From positions 1-61,042 of the forward strand of contig DAITMB010000015.1 of assembly GCA_036835375.1 (NCBI GenBank): 61,042 nt of DNA, in the 5' to 3' direction. Numbering within the stretch: position 1 is the first letter of the stretch; every line of letters starts with the position of its first letter. The notes under the pieces were generated by a model. It saw only the letters and a list, made by a program, of their open reading frames with translations, made no database searches and was not told the origin of the DNA. The DNA is from JANQTF01 sp036835375. GTDB lineage: Bacteria > Bacteroidota > Bacteroidia > J057. Of this stretch, positions 28,034 to 38,100 are shown piece after piece. The position numbers and the translations under genes were made by a program.

Positions 28034-29635
28034 ATGAATCAATCCGGTATTGTCTTCGCATCTCTTCTCTTGTTTAGCACCTTGTGCTTAGCCCAGCCCC
28101 ATCCAGATCTGGGGGCGGCTGCGGCCGACAGTGGAGAAACCAAAGGGTCAACCCTGTTACAATGGGAAGTGGAAGAAAGCCAAATTCAGGCTCAATTGGC
28201 TCGTTTTTCGCGAGACTACTCTTTTCCCAATCCCCAATCAGATCCTTATGATACGCTCTTGCTGACGAGTCGCCGCTTTCGTCCGGACGAAGTGCCGACA
28301 TATTCGCCACGAGAAATCAGCCAGCGAATGTATGACCTCCCGATGGTCATTCAGATGGACTACAATCATGAAGTTCAGCGCTACATAGAGCTATATACCC
28401 TGCGAAGAAGAGAGCAAGTATCCCGTATGCTGGGGCTCTCGAGGGTCTATTTTCCCATTTTTGAGGAAGAGCTGGACCGCAAAGGATTGCCTCTTGAGTT
28501 GAAATATCTTTCTGTGGTTGAGAGTGCGCTGAATCCCCACGCCGTGTCGAGGGTGGGTGCCACAGGTCTTTGGCAATTTATGCTGGGCACTGCCAAAATG
28601 TATGGATTGCAGGTCGATAGTTATGTGGACGAGCGCCGCGATCCTTACAAAAGCACGGAAGCTGCCATGCGCTATCTCGAGCAGTCTTATCGCGAATTTG
28701 GTGATTGGCTCCTGGCCATTGCCTCATACAACTGTGGTCCCGGCAATGTGCGGAAGGCGATTCGAAGAGCTGGCGGCGAAAAAGACTTTTGGAAAATCAT
28801 GGAGTATCTTCCCAGGGAGACCCGGGGATATGTGCCCGCCTTTTTGGCTGTAAGTTATGTGTTCAACTATGCCTCCGAACACAATATCTTCCCTGTATAT
28901 CCCGATTTTTCCCTACAAACAGATACCGTGCACCTCACCCGGATGGACCTGACCCTGGCGGAACTCGCTGATGCGCTTCAGGTGGAAGTGGATGTGCTTC
29001 GCAATCTCAATCCGGAGCTGAAGCTCGATCAGATACCTTATTCTTCTCAGCCTTATGTGCTGAGAATGACGCCATTGGCTGCCGATCGATATGCGATCAA
29101 AGAGCGCGAACTTCGGGCAAAATATGGCCAGCGCAGAGACCAACTGCCGCCGGAAATAGCCGCGAGATATGCTGCAGAGCAGCGAGCGAATCCCTCGGCA
29201 CCAACTGTGACCGCTGCACGGACGGCATCGGCTCCTGCCGGCAAAACATTGGTATATTACACTGTGAGAAATGGGGATGTTGTCGGCTCTATCGCTGATA
29301 AATACGGAGTGAGTCCTTCACAGATTGCGAGCTGGAATGGCTTGCGGAAATATAGAATCCGCGTGGGGCAGAAGTTGAAGATCTACACTACCAAAGATCG
29401 TGCTGAGCAGGCAGGTGCTCGCTTGGCTCCAGAGCGTCTGCCAGTGGCTTCGACTACGGCAGCACCCACGCCTGCCATCATTGGCCAGGCAGTGTATCAC
29501 AAAGTGCAGTCCGGAGACACACTGTGGGGCATCGCCAATCAGTATCCGGGAGCCAGTGTGGATCAAATCCGCTCCTTGAACCAGGGATTGAGTGCCTCTA
29601 ACCTTAGAATCGGTCAGACCATTCGTGTGAAGTAA
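28034..29635 (+). CDS. MltD-like lytic transglycosylase with two LysM domains
   Basis: A secreted muramidase-type enzyme that cuts peptidoglycan glycan strands. I start at the ATG at 28034 (MNQSGIVFASLLLFSTLCLAQ), which opens a proper signal peptide; an upstream ATG at 27959 would put 25 polar residues before it. The SLT domain (about 140-280) has the catalytic Glu in LSVVESALNP, then GATGLWQFMLGTAKMYGL and IASYNCGPGNVRKAI. A LysM-like segment at about 310 and two clear LysM domains follow (VRNGDVVGSIADKYGVSP and VQSGDTLWGIANQYPG), the last ending the protein. Role: wall remodelling or turnover. It is followed by a 337-bp non-coding stretch. Confidence 0.92.
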   Translation: MNQSGIVFASLLLFSTLCLAQPHPDLGAAAADSGETKGSTLLQWEVEESQIQAQLARFSRDYSFPNPQSDPYDTLLLTSRRFRPDEVPTYSPREISQRMYDLPMVIQMDYNHEVQRYIELYTLRRREQVSRMLGLSRVYFPIFEEELDRKGLPLELKYLSVVESALNPHAVSRVGATGLWQFMLGTAKMYGLQVDSYVDERRDPYKSTEAAMRYLEQSYREFGDWLLAIASYNCGPGNVRKAIRRAGGEKDFWKIMEYLPRETRGYVPAFLAVSYVFNYASEHNIFPVYPDFSLQTDTVHLTRMDLTLAELADALQVEVDVLRNLNPELKLDQIPYSSQPYVLRMTPLAADRYAIKERELRAKYGQRRDQLPPEIAARYAAEQRANPSAPTVTAARTASAPAGKTLVYYTVRNGDVVGSIADKYGVSPSQIASWNGLRKYRIRVGQKLKIYTTKDRAEQAGARLAPERLPVASTTAAPTPAIIGQAVYHKVQSGDTLWGIANQYPGASVDQIRSLNQGLSASNLRIGQTIRVK

Positions 29636-29972
29636 AAATCTTTCACATGACATCGATCAGTTTGTTTCGCGCCGTGTAGGGGTGAAATGATCTTCACATG
29701 AGCGGCTTTTGTATGACCATTGTTGGCCTCACGCTGGTCTTCTGGTGATCGATATAATCCGCCAGCCAGGGGTGTACGCGACTACTAGTCGGGATAGACA
29801 TAGCGGCCTCTGACGGAATGGAGGAGTTCCGAAGTACTTTTCATCTCATGGGAGGGCTTTCATAGTTTGATTCTGCCAAGTTGTCGTCCCTTCGCGCTTG
29901 AGGAGAAGACACACTTTTTTGTCCTGTAATGTAAATAGATGATTTGCAGGCCTGTTAAAACTCGGTTGGAGA
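29636..29972. other. Intergenic region between convergent genes, nothing recognised
   Basis: 337 bases between the convergent mltD-like and response-regulator genes. No ORF with recognisable content, no tRNA and no strong hairpin with a T-run in either direction. Confidence 0.5.
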
Positions 29973-30392
29973 TCAGGAGGAGGAACTTACAAAGTAAGTT
30001 TGAAGGATCTCCGCCAAAAGCTCTTCTGTTAGGGGCTTGGTGCGAAACTCCGCTGCGACGCCTGAGGCCTGGGCTTTGGTGGCGTCTTCGGGATTTTCGG
30101 AGTGTGAGAGCATGATGACGACGACCTGACTGCGAAATCTTTCTTCTAGTTTGGCATATTCTACCAAAAATTCCCATCCATCCATGCCTGGCATGTTCAC
30201 ATCCAGAAAAATCAGTTCGGGATGCATGTCATTGTGATCGTCTCTAGTTCGAAGGAAATCCAAGCCCTTTCGAGCTGACTGAAACACTACCACTTCCTTG
30301 GATGCGTCTGCCTTGCGGATAACACGTTCGTGAAAGAAGTTGTCATGTTCACTGTCATCAATCAACATGATGCAGTTGAGCCGAGGGTTCAT
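29973..30392 (-). CDS. Single-domain response regulator
   Basis: A 139-residue stand-alone CheY-like receiver with no output domain: acidic pocket D12-D13, phospho-acceptor D64 in LIFLDVNMPGMDGWEFL, Ser in MLSHSENPED and Lys in RTKPLTEE. This is the Rcp1-like type often found downstream of multi-PAS kinases in Bacteroidota. The gene starts 11 bp after the stop of the PAS kinase, so the two form an operon and presumably a phosphotransfer pair. The output must be by protein-protein interaction. Confidence 0.92.
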   Translation of the reverse strand: MNPRLNCIMLIDDSEHDNFFHERVIRKADASKEVVVFQSARKGLDFLRTRDDHNDMHPELIFLDVNMPGMDGWEFLVEYAKLEERFRSQVVVIMLSHSENPEDATKAQASGVAAEFRTKPLTEELLAEILQTYFVSSSS

Positions 30393-30403
30393 AATCGTAT
30401 TGC

Positions 30404-33382
30404 TTAGGCTCTGGGCGAGTGGTGTAGCGTAAAGTAGAAAGTACTTCCCATTCCGGGTGTTGATTCCACCCAGATATTACCACCGTGAATCTCCACAATT
30501 TTTTTACAATTGGCGAGTCCGATCCCATTTCCGGCATAATCTTTTTCGAGGTGAAGTCGCTGAAAGATCATGAATATGCGTTCGTGGTACTGCTGGCTAA
30601 TGCCTATTCCATTGTCTTTGACCGAAAAACGCCACATTTCTTCCATCCATTCCGCTTTGATCTCAATGATGGGATCTACATCTTTTTTGCGAAATTTCAC
30701 CGCATTGCCGATCAAATTGAGCATCAATTGGTGAAGCAGAGCCTCTGAGCCGATGAGGGCAGGCATAGGGCCAATATGAAGCATTGTCTGCGAATCGATC
30801 AACGTCGCTCCAAGATCGTTGACCGCGTGTTGCACCACTGTGCCCATGTGAAGCGAGTTCATGGAGATCTCGGCACCGAGGCGGGAATAGTTGAGAAGGT
30901 GGATGATGAGCCGCCCCATGCGTTGGGTAGAGTCCTGGATTGCGAGGAGGAATTGTTGGATTTCTGCCTGAGAAAGGCTATCAAACTCTTTTACAAGCAG
31001 TTGAGAATAATTGGAGACCGTTCGTAGCGGCTCCTGCAAATCATGGGAAGCAATGTAGGCAAATTGCTCGAGTTCTTTGTTTTTTGCCTTGATTTTGGAG
31101 AGATACAGTTGGATCGCTTCTGCCGAGTCCTTCTGTCGGGTAATGTCCCAGTTGGTGCCGATCATTCGGATCGCTCTTCCCTGCGCGTCGCGCTTTACCT
31201 TGCCGACGCCTTTGATATAGTGGAGGCTTTTGTCCGGCCACAAGACCCGAAATTCTGTATAGTAATTTTCGCCCTCAAGCAAGGCATTTCTGGTGTCTTC
31301 CATGACTGACAGGCGATCTTCGGGGTAGAGGACACCCAGAAAGGCGTCATAAGTTTCTTGAAATGCTTTTGGATCTACCCCAAAGAGAACGTGCATGGTG
31401 TCATCCCACGTGAGGTGGTCTTTGTCAATATCCCAATCCCAAATGCCAATGTGAGCCGCTTGGGTGGCGAGTTGGAGGCGTTCGGAAAGCGTAAAGAGAT
31501 GCTCTTTCGATTGCCTTTCATCTGTGACGTCGCGAGCTACGGCATAGATATACTTGCCATCGGGCTTGGCTCGCCAGTCCATATTCCGATACGTGCCATC
31601 TTTGCTGAGATAACGATTTTGAAAATCAGAAACCAGTTGACCAAGGTTGAGTAGTCTCATGGCCTCCGCTGTTGCTGCAAGGTCTTCTGGGTGCACAAAT
31701 TCTTGAAAGTACTTTTGCTCCAGCACCTCGGTAGGATATCCTAAAATGTCCTCCCAAGCCTTGTTTAACTTCACAAATTGGCCCTTGAGGTCGGTAATGC
31801 ACAGCAGGTCGAGGGAGAGGGAGAAGAATTTTTCCAGCACTTCCTCAGATGCTTTTCGAGCGGTGATGTCGTAAGCCACCCCAAAGAGCTTCGTGATGTG
31901 GCCATGCTCATCGTAGTGGGGGCGACCGCGGGTGACGGCATACCCGATGTGACCATCTTCCCGGAAGATTTTGAAATCCCGCTCATATGATTCGCCAATC
32001 GTTGCGGCACGGTTTACCAATTCATTGAGCAAGTCCCATTCCTTTGCTTCAAAGTGGTGGCGGTGCTGCTCGAACGTGGGCGGACTCCCCGCTGGGTCCA
32101 GTCCAAAAATACGATACATTTCTTCCGACCAGGAGACTTCCCCTGTAGCCGTATCCATCTCCCAACTTCCGAGCAAGGCTGTGCGTTGGGTCTCTCTGAG
32201 GAATCGTTCGCTGGCTTGAAGGGCTTTGGTCCGTTCTGCCACGAGGTTCTCAAGTTCTTTGTGAAATTCGAGAATTTCAGCTTCCCTGGCCTTTCGTTCG
32301 CTAATATCGCGCAAGTTGAACACCATTCCCTCAACTCCTTTTATGTGCATAAGATTCACACCCAAGCCTTCAATCCACCTCCATTCGCCATTTTTATGCC
32401 GCGCCAAGTACTCTATGACAAGTTGTTGGCCCGGCTCTTTCATTTCGTCCCAGCGCAAAGGGAGGAAGTCGGGGTGGACAAAGGCTTCCGGCGGTAGCGA
32501 CCGAAACTCTGAAGGGGAATAACCCAAGATACGCTCCACGTTTTCACTCACGTAGTGCAAGCGATCTTGGTGCGTCACAATAAAAATGTCTTGGCTGTGT
32601 TCAACCATCGCTCGAAACCGCTCCTCGCTCTTGGCTACCGCCTCTTGGGCCAGATGTCGCTCTGTGATATCTCGGATAATCGACAATGCTTTCCCTTCCT
32701 CCAAAGACAAAATTCTTCCCTCGAAATAGTTCGGATTGCCTTCTATCTCCAACACATACTCAAAGGTGACCAGCTGGCCTGAAGATATCGCCTTTTGTAT
32801 GCCTGTGATGAACGATTGGCTTACATTGATCGGAAAAACATCTCGCACATTTCTCCCGACAAAATCTTCCGCCGAGATTGTGGGAGGATTGTTAGCGGGC
32901 GCATAATAGGCCAAGAAATTGCCCAAGTGATCCGTTCGAAACACCAAGTCTGGCATGCCTGCGATAACTGCCTCTCTGAACTGACTGTCTATGAGTTCAC
33001 TCCGTTTGGTTAGGTGAGGCCTGGAGGCAGGGAGAATTGTCAATACTTCAAGGGATTTACCAAATTCTCGCTTCCGGATGACACTCACGCGGAGCAACAA
33101 AGAGTTGCGGTCTTTCTTCAATGCCGATATCTCCCGTTCTACCCGTTTCGGAGTTTCCCCGATTTCGTTTTGGTTACTATTTAACAGATCTTCTATCAAG
33201 GTACCCCATTCCCATTGGGGGAATATTTGGCGAACCGCAGTACCTGTGAGACTTCCCGATTCATGTCCCAACAGTTCATGCAAGGCCTCATTAGCCAGCA
33301 AAATGATTCCATCCGAATCGATCATCAAGATGGGCGTAGGGACAGATTCTAGAACAAGTCGATGGATGTCAGAAGTATTCAC
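30404..33382 (-). CDS. Cytoplasmic multi-PAS sensor histidine kinase
   Basis: A 992-residue kinase without signal peptide or membrane helices. About six PAS domains are visible, starting near residues 8, 135, 252, 395, 515 and 640; the third and fifth have the clear FRAMVEHSQDIF and FFSLSLDLLCITDLKG openings. HisKA follows with the H-box FAYIASHDLQEPLRT (about 785), and then a HATPase domain with N-box LMLNLIGNAVKF, G1 VKDNGIGI and G2 GNGIGLANCKKI. PAS domains may sense redox state, light or small ligands; no cofactor can be assigned. It is cotranscribed with the receiver gene downstream and lies 188 bp after the eCIS ATPase gene on the same strand. Confidence 0.92.
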   Translation of the reverse strand: MNTSDIHRLVLESVPTPILMIDSDGIILLANEALHELLGHESGSLTGTAVRQIFPQWEWGTLIEDLLNSNQNEIGETPKRVEREISALKKDRNSLLLRVSVIRKREFGKSLEVLTILPASRPHLTKRSELIDSQFREAVIAGMPDLVFRTDHLGNFLAYYAPANNPPTISAEDFVGRNVRDVFPINVSQSFITGIQKAISSGQLVTFEYVLEIEGNPNYFEGRILSLEEGKALSIIRDITERHLAQEAVAKSEERFRAMVEHSQDIFIVTHQDRLHYVSENVERILGYSPSEFRSLPPEAFVHPDFLPLRWDEMKEPGQQLVIEYLARHKNGEWRWIEGLGVNLMHIKGVEGMVFNLRDISERKAREAEILEFHKELENLVAERTKALQASERFLRETQRTALLGSWEMDTATGEVSWSEEMYRIFGLDPAGSPPTFEQHRHHFEAKEWDLLNELVNRAATIGESYERDFKIFREDGHIGYAVTRGRPHYDEHGHITKLFGVAYDITARKASEEVLEKFFSLSLDLLCITDLKGQFVKLNKAWEDILGYPTEVLEQKYFQEFVHPEDLAATAEAMRLLNLGQLVSDFQNRYLSKDGTYRNMDWRAKPDGKYIYAVARDVTDERQSKEHLFTLSERLQLATQAAHIGIWDWDIDKDHLTWDDTMHVLFGVDPKAFQETYDAFLGVLYPEDRLSVMEDTRNALLEGENYYTEFRVLWPDKSLHYIKGVGKVKRDAQGRAIRMIGTNWDITRQKDSAEAIQLYLSKIKAKNKELEQFAYIASHDLQEPLRTVSNYSQLLVKEFDSLSQAEIQQFLLAIQDSTQRMGRLIIHLLNYSRLGAEISMNSLHMGTVVQHAVNDLGATLIDSQTMLHIGPMPALIGSEALLHQLMLNLIGNAVKFRKKDVDPIIEIKAEWMEEMWRFSVKDNGIGISQQYHERIFMIFQRLHLEKDYAGNGIGLANCKKIVEIHGGNIWVESTPGMGSTFYFTLHHSPRA

Positions 33383-33570
33383 ATGCCAGATGCTTAGAAA
33401 GCCTTTTAATATAGGCAGAATACATGAGGTCCAGGCGAAGTTTTTGTTTGGCCCATTAGGTCATGAAAAAAGCAATACGTTAGAATACCGTCATAATAGG
33501 GAACAAACACGGAAAAAAAGAAGTACTTCCCGCGCTATGTTGGTGATTTCAATGCGATAGAATGTTCGAT

Positions 33571-35004
33571 CTATTTGCCTTTTCGGAGTTGCCGATCGTT
33601 CATGAGCTTATCTTCTTTGGCGAATTCATGTCTGATAGATTCAAGCAACGTAGGTCTATCTAAGTGGCAGGTATTCTTGGATAGCAATCGGATACAAGTA
33701 TGCTGCACGATATTGAGGATGTTAGAACCTGTTAATTCAAATTGTTGGGCGATGCTACGCAAATCGAGATCAGAGCTGAGTGTCACCTCTTTGGGAATCA
33801 AGTTGAGCCATAGTGCAAAGCGTTCATCCGCCTTTGGCATCGGGAAAAAAACGACGCTTTGAAATCGCCTCAAAAAGGCTTCATCGATGTTTCCTTTAAA
33901 ATTAGAGGCCAAAATTACCAACCCGGGATAGTTCTCCATGCGCTGAAGAAGATAAGAGACTTCCTGGTTGGCGTATTTGTCGTGGGCATCCCGGACGTTG
34001 GTGCGCTTGCCGAACAAGGAATCTGCCTCGTCGAAAAAAAGAATCCATTCTTTGTGAGCCGCTTTGTCAAAGAGGGAACTAAGATTTTTTTCAGTTTCTC
34101 CGATGTATTTAGAGACAACCATCGAGAGATCGATTCGGAACACAGCTCGATTTGCATATTTGCCCAACAGCGTCGCCGCCAAGGTTTTTCCAGTGCCAGG
34201 CGGGCCGTGAAAGAGGGCCCGATAGCCAGGTTTGATCAGGTGCTTCATGCCCCATTGCTCCATCAATGTCGGTCCGTGAACGAGCCAATCGCCAAGGTCC
34301 TGAATTTTGAGCCGGGTATCCGGATCCAATACCAAGTCGTCCCATGAAAGGCTGGAGCTGAGATGCTGCGCCGGAAATTCGCTGCTCAGGCGTGGCATGG
34401 ACACCTCCCCCCAGAGGAGCCATTCCACGAGCTCGGGGTCCATTGCAAGGCGCCCACTCATGATGGGGTCTCCGGGCTTGGGGGCTTCCAAGACTGTGAT
34501 GCTTCGCGTAAATTGGCCTTCAGATGGGCTTCCGCTGGTCATTCTCAGCCATTGTTGGATCATCAAACGTTCCGAAAAGTTTTGACCGGCCAAAACAAAC
34601 AGCACCGTGTCGCCAGTGGGCAACATCCCGCGGTGTTGCTGGCCCTTGATCCCGCCGATCTCTGGAAAATCTCCGCCATTGGGCAGATACCGGGCGATTT
34701 CTGTATCAAAAAATTGCGGATACACCTGAGGTGCCAAAGCGATCATGAGCACCATCCATTCGCGAAATTCTGGTTGCCACTCTGTAAGAAATTGGTAAAA
34801 GGGACTGTTTTCCGCTATCCACTCGGGGGCTGGCGGGTAGCTGAAAGGGGCTGCTTCCGGATCAAAATGGCACTTGAGCCGCCGTTGCAACACAAGCTGA
34901 AGGTAAGCCAACCCCTGGAACAAGGCCTGGCTGCCGGACCCAGATTCGGTGCTTGAATGGGGAAGCTCGTCATGCGTGGCTCGAGGCTGAGATTCGTTGA
35001 TCAT
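33571..35004 (-). CDS. eCIS AAA+ ATPase (Afp15-like)
   Basis: A 477-residue protein with an N-terminal helical region (1-240) and an AAA+ module: Walker A GPPGTGKT (about 266), Walker B ILFFDEADSLFG (about 320), a sensor 1 Asn in VILASNFKGNIDEAF and Arg fingers in FLRRF. This domain layout is that of the Afp15/Pvc15 ATPase present in nearly all eCIS loci, where it is needed for particle assembly or cargo loading. It is the last recognisable eCIS gene of the operon, 160 bp downstream of the giant PKD gene. After it comes the PAS kinase. Confidence 0.9.
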   Translation of the reverse strand: MINESQPRATHDELPHSSTESGSGSQALFQGLAYLQLVLQRRLKCHFDPEAAPFSYPPAPEWIAENSPFYQFLTEWQPEFREWMVLMIALAPQVYPQFFDTEIARYLPNGGDFPEIGGIKGQQHRGMLPTGDTVLFVLAGQNFSERLMIQQWLRMTSGSPSEGQFTRSITVLEAPKPGDPIMSGRLAMDPELVEWLLWGEVSMPRLSSEFPAQHLSSSLSWDDLVLDPDTRLKIQDLGDWLVHGPTLMEQWGMKHLIKPGYRALFHGPPGTGKTLAATLLGKYANRAVFRIDLSMVVSKYIGETEKNLSSLFDKAAHKEWILFFDEADSLFGKRTNVRDAHDKYANQEVSYLLQRMENYPGLVILASNFKGNIDEAFLRRFQSVVFFPMPKADERFALWLNLIPKEVTLSSDLDLRSIAQQFELTGSNILNIVQHTCIRLLSKNTCHLDRPTLLESIRHEFAKEDKLMNDRQLRKGK

Positions 35005-35164
35005 GCAAAGGAAAGATACGGGTGAATGAGTGTGCTAGCACCGGGAGATTGGAAGTTTAGGAGCCAAGCCTGAGGAGAAATTAGCCCAAAGAAGTCGTGA
35101 GAGGAAGTTGCTTGTATTTGCCAAAGGGCAACATCAAACTGGATACTTGCGAAGGTGGGGCTTT

Positions 35165-38100
35165 TCACGACAGAAGGGCTTGTGCTGGTACATCGATCAG
35201 AATGTCTCGTTCTAAGGTGTGACGGCAGCTTTTTCCTTCGAATCGATCGACACGCCCTGTCACCGTAACGGTGAGCCGATAAGGGTGCTCTGCGTGTGGA
35301 TATCGGTGGCGTAACCATCCCTGGGTCGTGGAGATTTGCGTACTGCCATCTCCCAAATTCCAAATAAAGGTTGCGGGTTGTCCTCCACGAACGGTCGCGA
35401 TGAGGGTCACCTCTTGCCATTCAGCCCCAGTATCTCCATAGACGACCTCCATGCCTGTGAGAATCGGGCAATTTCCAGGTAGCGTGACCGTCAGGGTAAA
35501 TGTCGACTGGCAATCGCAGCCGCCTCCTGAGGCAACGACACGCACGCGGTGTGTGACTGGGACAAAGCTGCTCCTGTTGAATCGCTTCGAAACATGGGCA
35601 ACCTCGGTCACGGTCGCCGGGCTGCCATCATCCCACGTCCATACAAAATGTGTGGGCAGGGATGCTGGCTGTGGTTCTTGTCGGAAAATCGCCCGAAAAT
35701 GAAGCTCGGCATGGGTTTCTGTCAAAGAACAAAAGGTGCTTTCGATCCCCGACACCACGGCGCAACTTCCTTCGACCTTCACCTTCACGCAGCCCTCTCG
35801 GTGGCAGGATCCCGGACCTTCCATCGCAAACTGAACCTTGTAGATTTGATCTTGCTTGGGGCGCAAATATCGATGTTCGTGGGTCGGCGTGTAGGTTTCT
35901 TCGATCGTTGCGTCTGGGGTCTCGTCTCCCCAGATCCAGCGATACGTGTAGAGACCCTCCGGAATGAGTGCTGAATCTGAGACTTCCAGTGAAACCCGGT
36001 ACGTGACAGAATCGGCATCTTCTGCGATCAGCTCGCTATGCCAGTCCAGCAATTGGGGACACAAGCCCTGAATTTCGACGGGAACGCTGGCGGTGGTTTT
36101 GCAATGATCTGGCCCTATGGCCTTGAGGACAATGCTCAGGGTCCGGTGAGCACCCGGAAGTCGGTCATAGACATGGCTTGCCTCAGGAAGCAAAAGTTCT
36201 TCGAGCGGAGATCCGTCCCCCCAATCCCAAAGATATTTTTCGGCATGGCCATGCACCATGGTGGCTTTGGCGATGATCAGTTGAGAAGATTCCTGCGTAT
36301 TGGATTCCGTGTCGAGGTGGATGCCTAGGATTTCGGGACAATATCCTCTCACAAGCACTTGGCTTTCCACACTCAGCTCGCATTTGCCGGAAGTACCCGG
36401 CCCCAATACGACTATCGACATGTCATATTGGCGATCCTTGCCCGGATATCGGGTGTAGGTGTGGCGAAAGATCGCTTCTTCAGACTCTTCAACGGGGCTT
36501 CCGTCTCCCCAGTCCCAGCGATACATGGTGGGAGTCGCCTTGGATGTGGCCACATAAGCCTCCACTTCGAGCGATTCGAGTGTTTCGGAAAGCTCGGTGA
36601 GGCTGAGATGATCGATTTGAGGACAAATGCCTTCGATCAGGATCTCCGTTTCGCCTGAACCCTCACAAGCGCCAGGCCCTGCAAGAGCTACCCGCAGCAA
36701 ATAAGGCTGGTCGTCGCCAGCATTTCTGGCATAATGGTGCGACAAAACGGATTCGTGGGTGGTTTCTATGGCACTGCCATCGCCCCAGTCCCAGCGAATG
36801 ATTTCTGCCTCGACGAGCGAAATTTCCAAGCTCACCTCCACCAGCTGTACTTCTTCGGCAGGGCTGTCGTACGCCACTTCGATGCGATCCAACCGAGGGC
36901 AAAGTCCCGGCACCTCGTATTGCATCTCGAGGTATTTGCTGCATTGTCCTGGGCCTTGAAGGGTAACACCGATAGTGCAGGCACGCGCATCGCCCGGTAA
37001 GCGGTCGAAGATATGTTGAGCAGTGGCCTCGGAGGTGGTGGTCATCGGGCTGTCGTCGCCCCAATTCCATATAAATTTCGAAGGCTGGGCAAGGGCGACT
37101 TCCGTCACGAGGGTGACTTGTAGCTGAGTAGGCGAAACTTCTATGGTCTCAATAACCTGTATCGAAATTGGCTCGGGACAAATGCCCGGGATGGTCACAG
37201 GAACCGACCGCGCCAGGTTGCAGATTGTTCCGGGTCCGATTCCCTGGACGATCACAGTGTATGCCTGTGGATCGCCGGGATGGCGAAGGTAGGTATGCGC
37301 CAAAGTTGTGGCAATGCCGGAGGTGGTGATCAACGGACTGCCGTCCCCCCAATCCCATTGGAGTTGGTCGGGTGTACCTTGAGCCAAGTGAAGTGTGAGG
37401 CTGACCTCAAGGCTTTTTTCCAATAGCACCCCCAGGACAAGTTGGTGATCGACGACCTTGGGACAATACCCAGGAATGTCAATCATGGAGGTATCGCAAG
37501 TTTCGCAAGTTTCTGGTCCTGTCGCAGTCACCATCACGGTGTAAGATCGGTTTTCGCCGGGCTTTCGGGGATACACGTGCGACACTTCAGGGCTGTTTGT
37601 TTTTTCTGGAAGGCTGCCATCGCCCCAGTTCCATAAATAAGCCACGCCTTCGGGATGGTCCACGGTGACCTTGGCGAGCACGCGCTGCTCTGTGTGAATT
37701 TCCTCGGGCAGCAGTGTCAAGTCATACGTGGTAATTTGGGGACAAATGCCGGGAATTCGAACCCTGACCCTACCGCTGCAAGCACATTGACCCGGGCCTT
37801 CGACCTGGACTTTTACCTGATACTGTCGTGCATTCCCCACGAATGGAGGATAGAGATGCTTCGCTTTAGGTTCTGTAGTGACCTCGATATGGCCATCTCC
37901 CCACTCCCATTGGTAGCGAAGTCCGGGGCCGTGAAGGATTTCTGCCTTCACTTGCACTTCGACGCCAGATGATCCCTTTGGCACATACACTACCTCCATT
38001 TCACCCACAACGGGGCACAAAGCCGGGACGGATAGCTGAGCAACTGCTTGCGTTTCACAATTTTCCGGTCCAATTGCGGTAACCTTGGCGAGTAAATTTC

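Noticed and set aside
35001..35420. 139-codon minus-strand frame overlapping the end of the PKD gene
   Set aside because: It is a shadow of the PKD gene in another frame. Its sequence is Arg/His/Thr-rich, as expected for a shifted reading.
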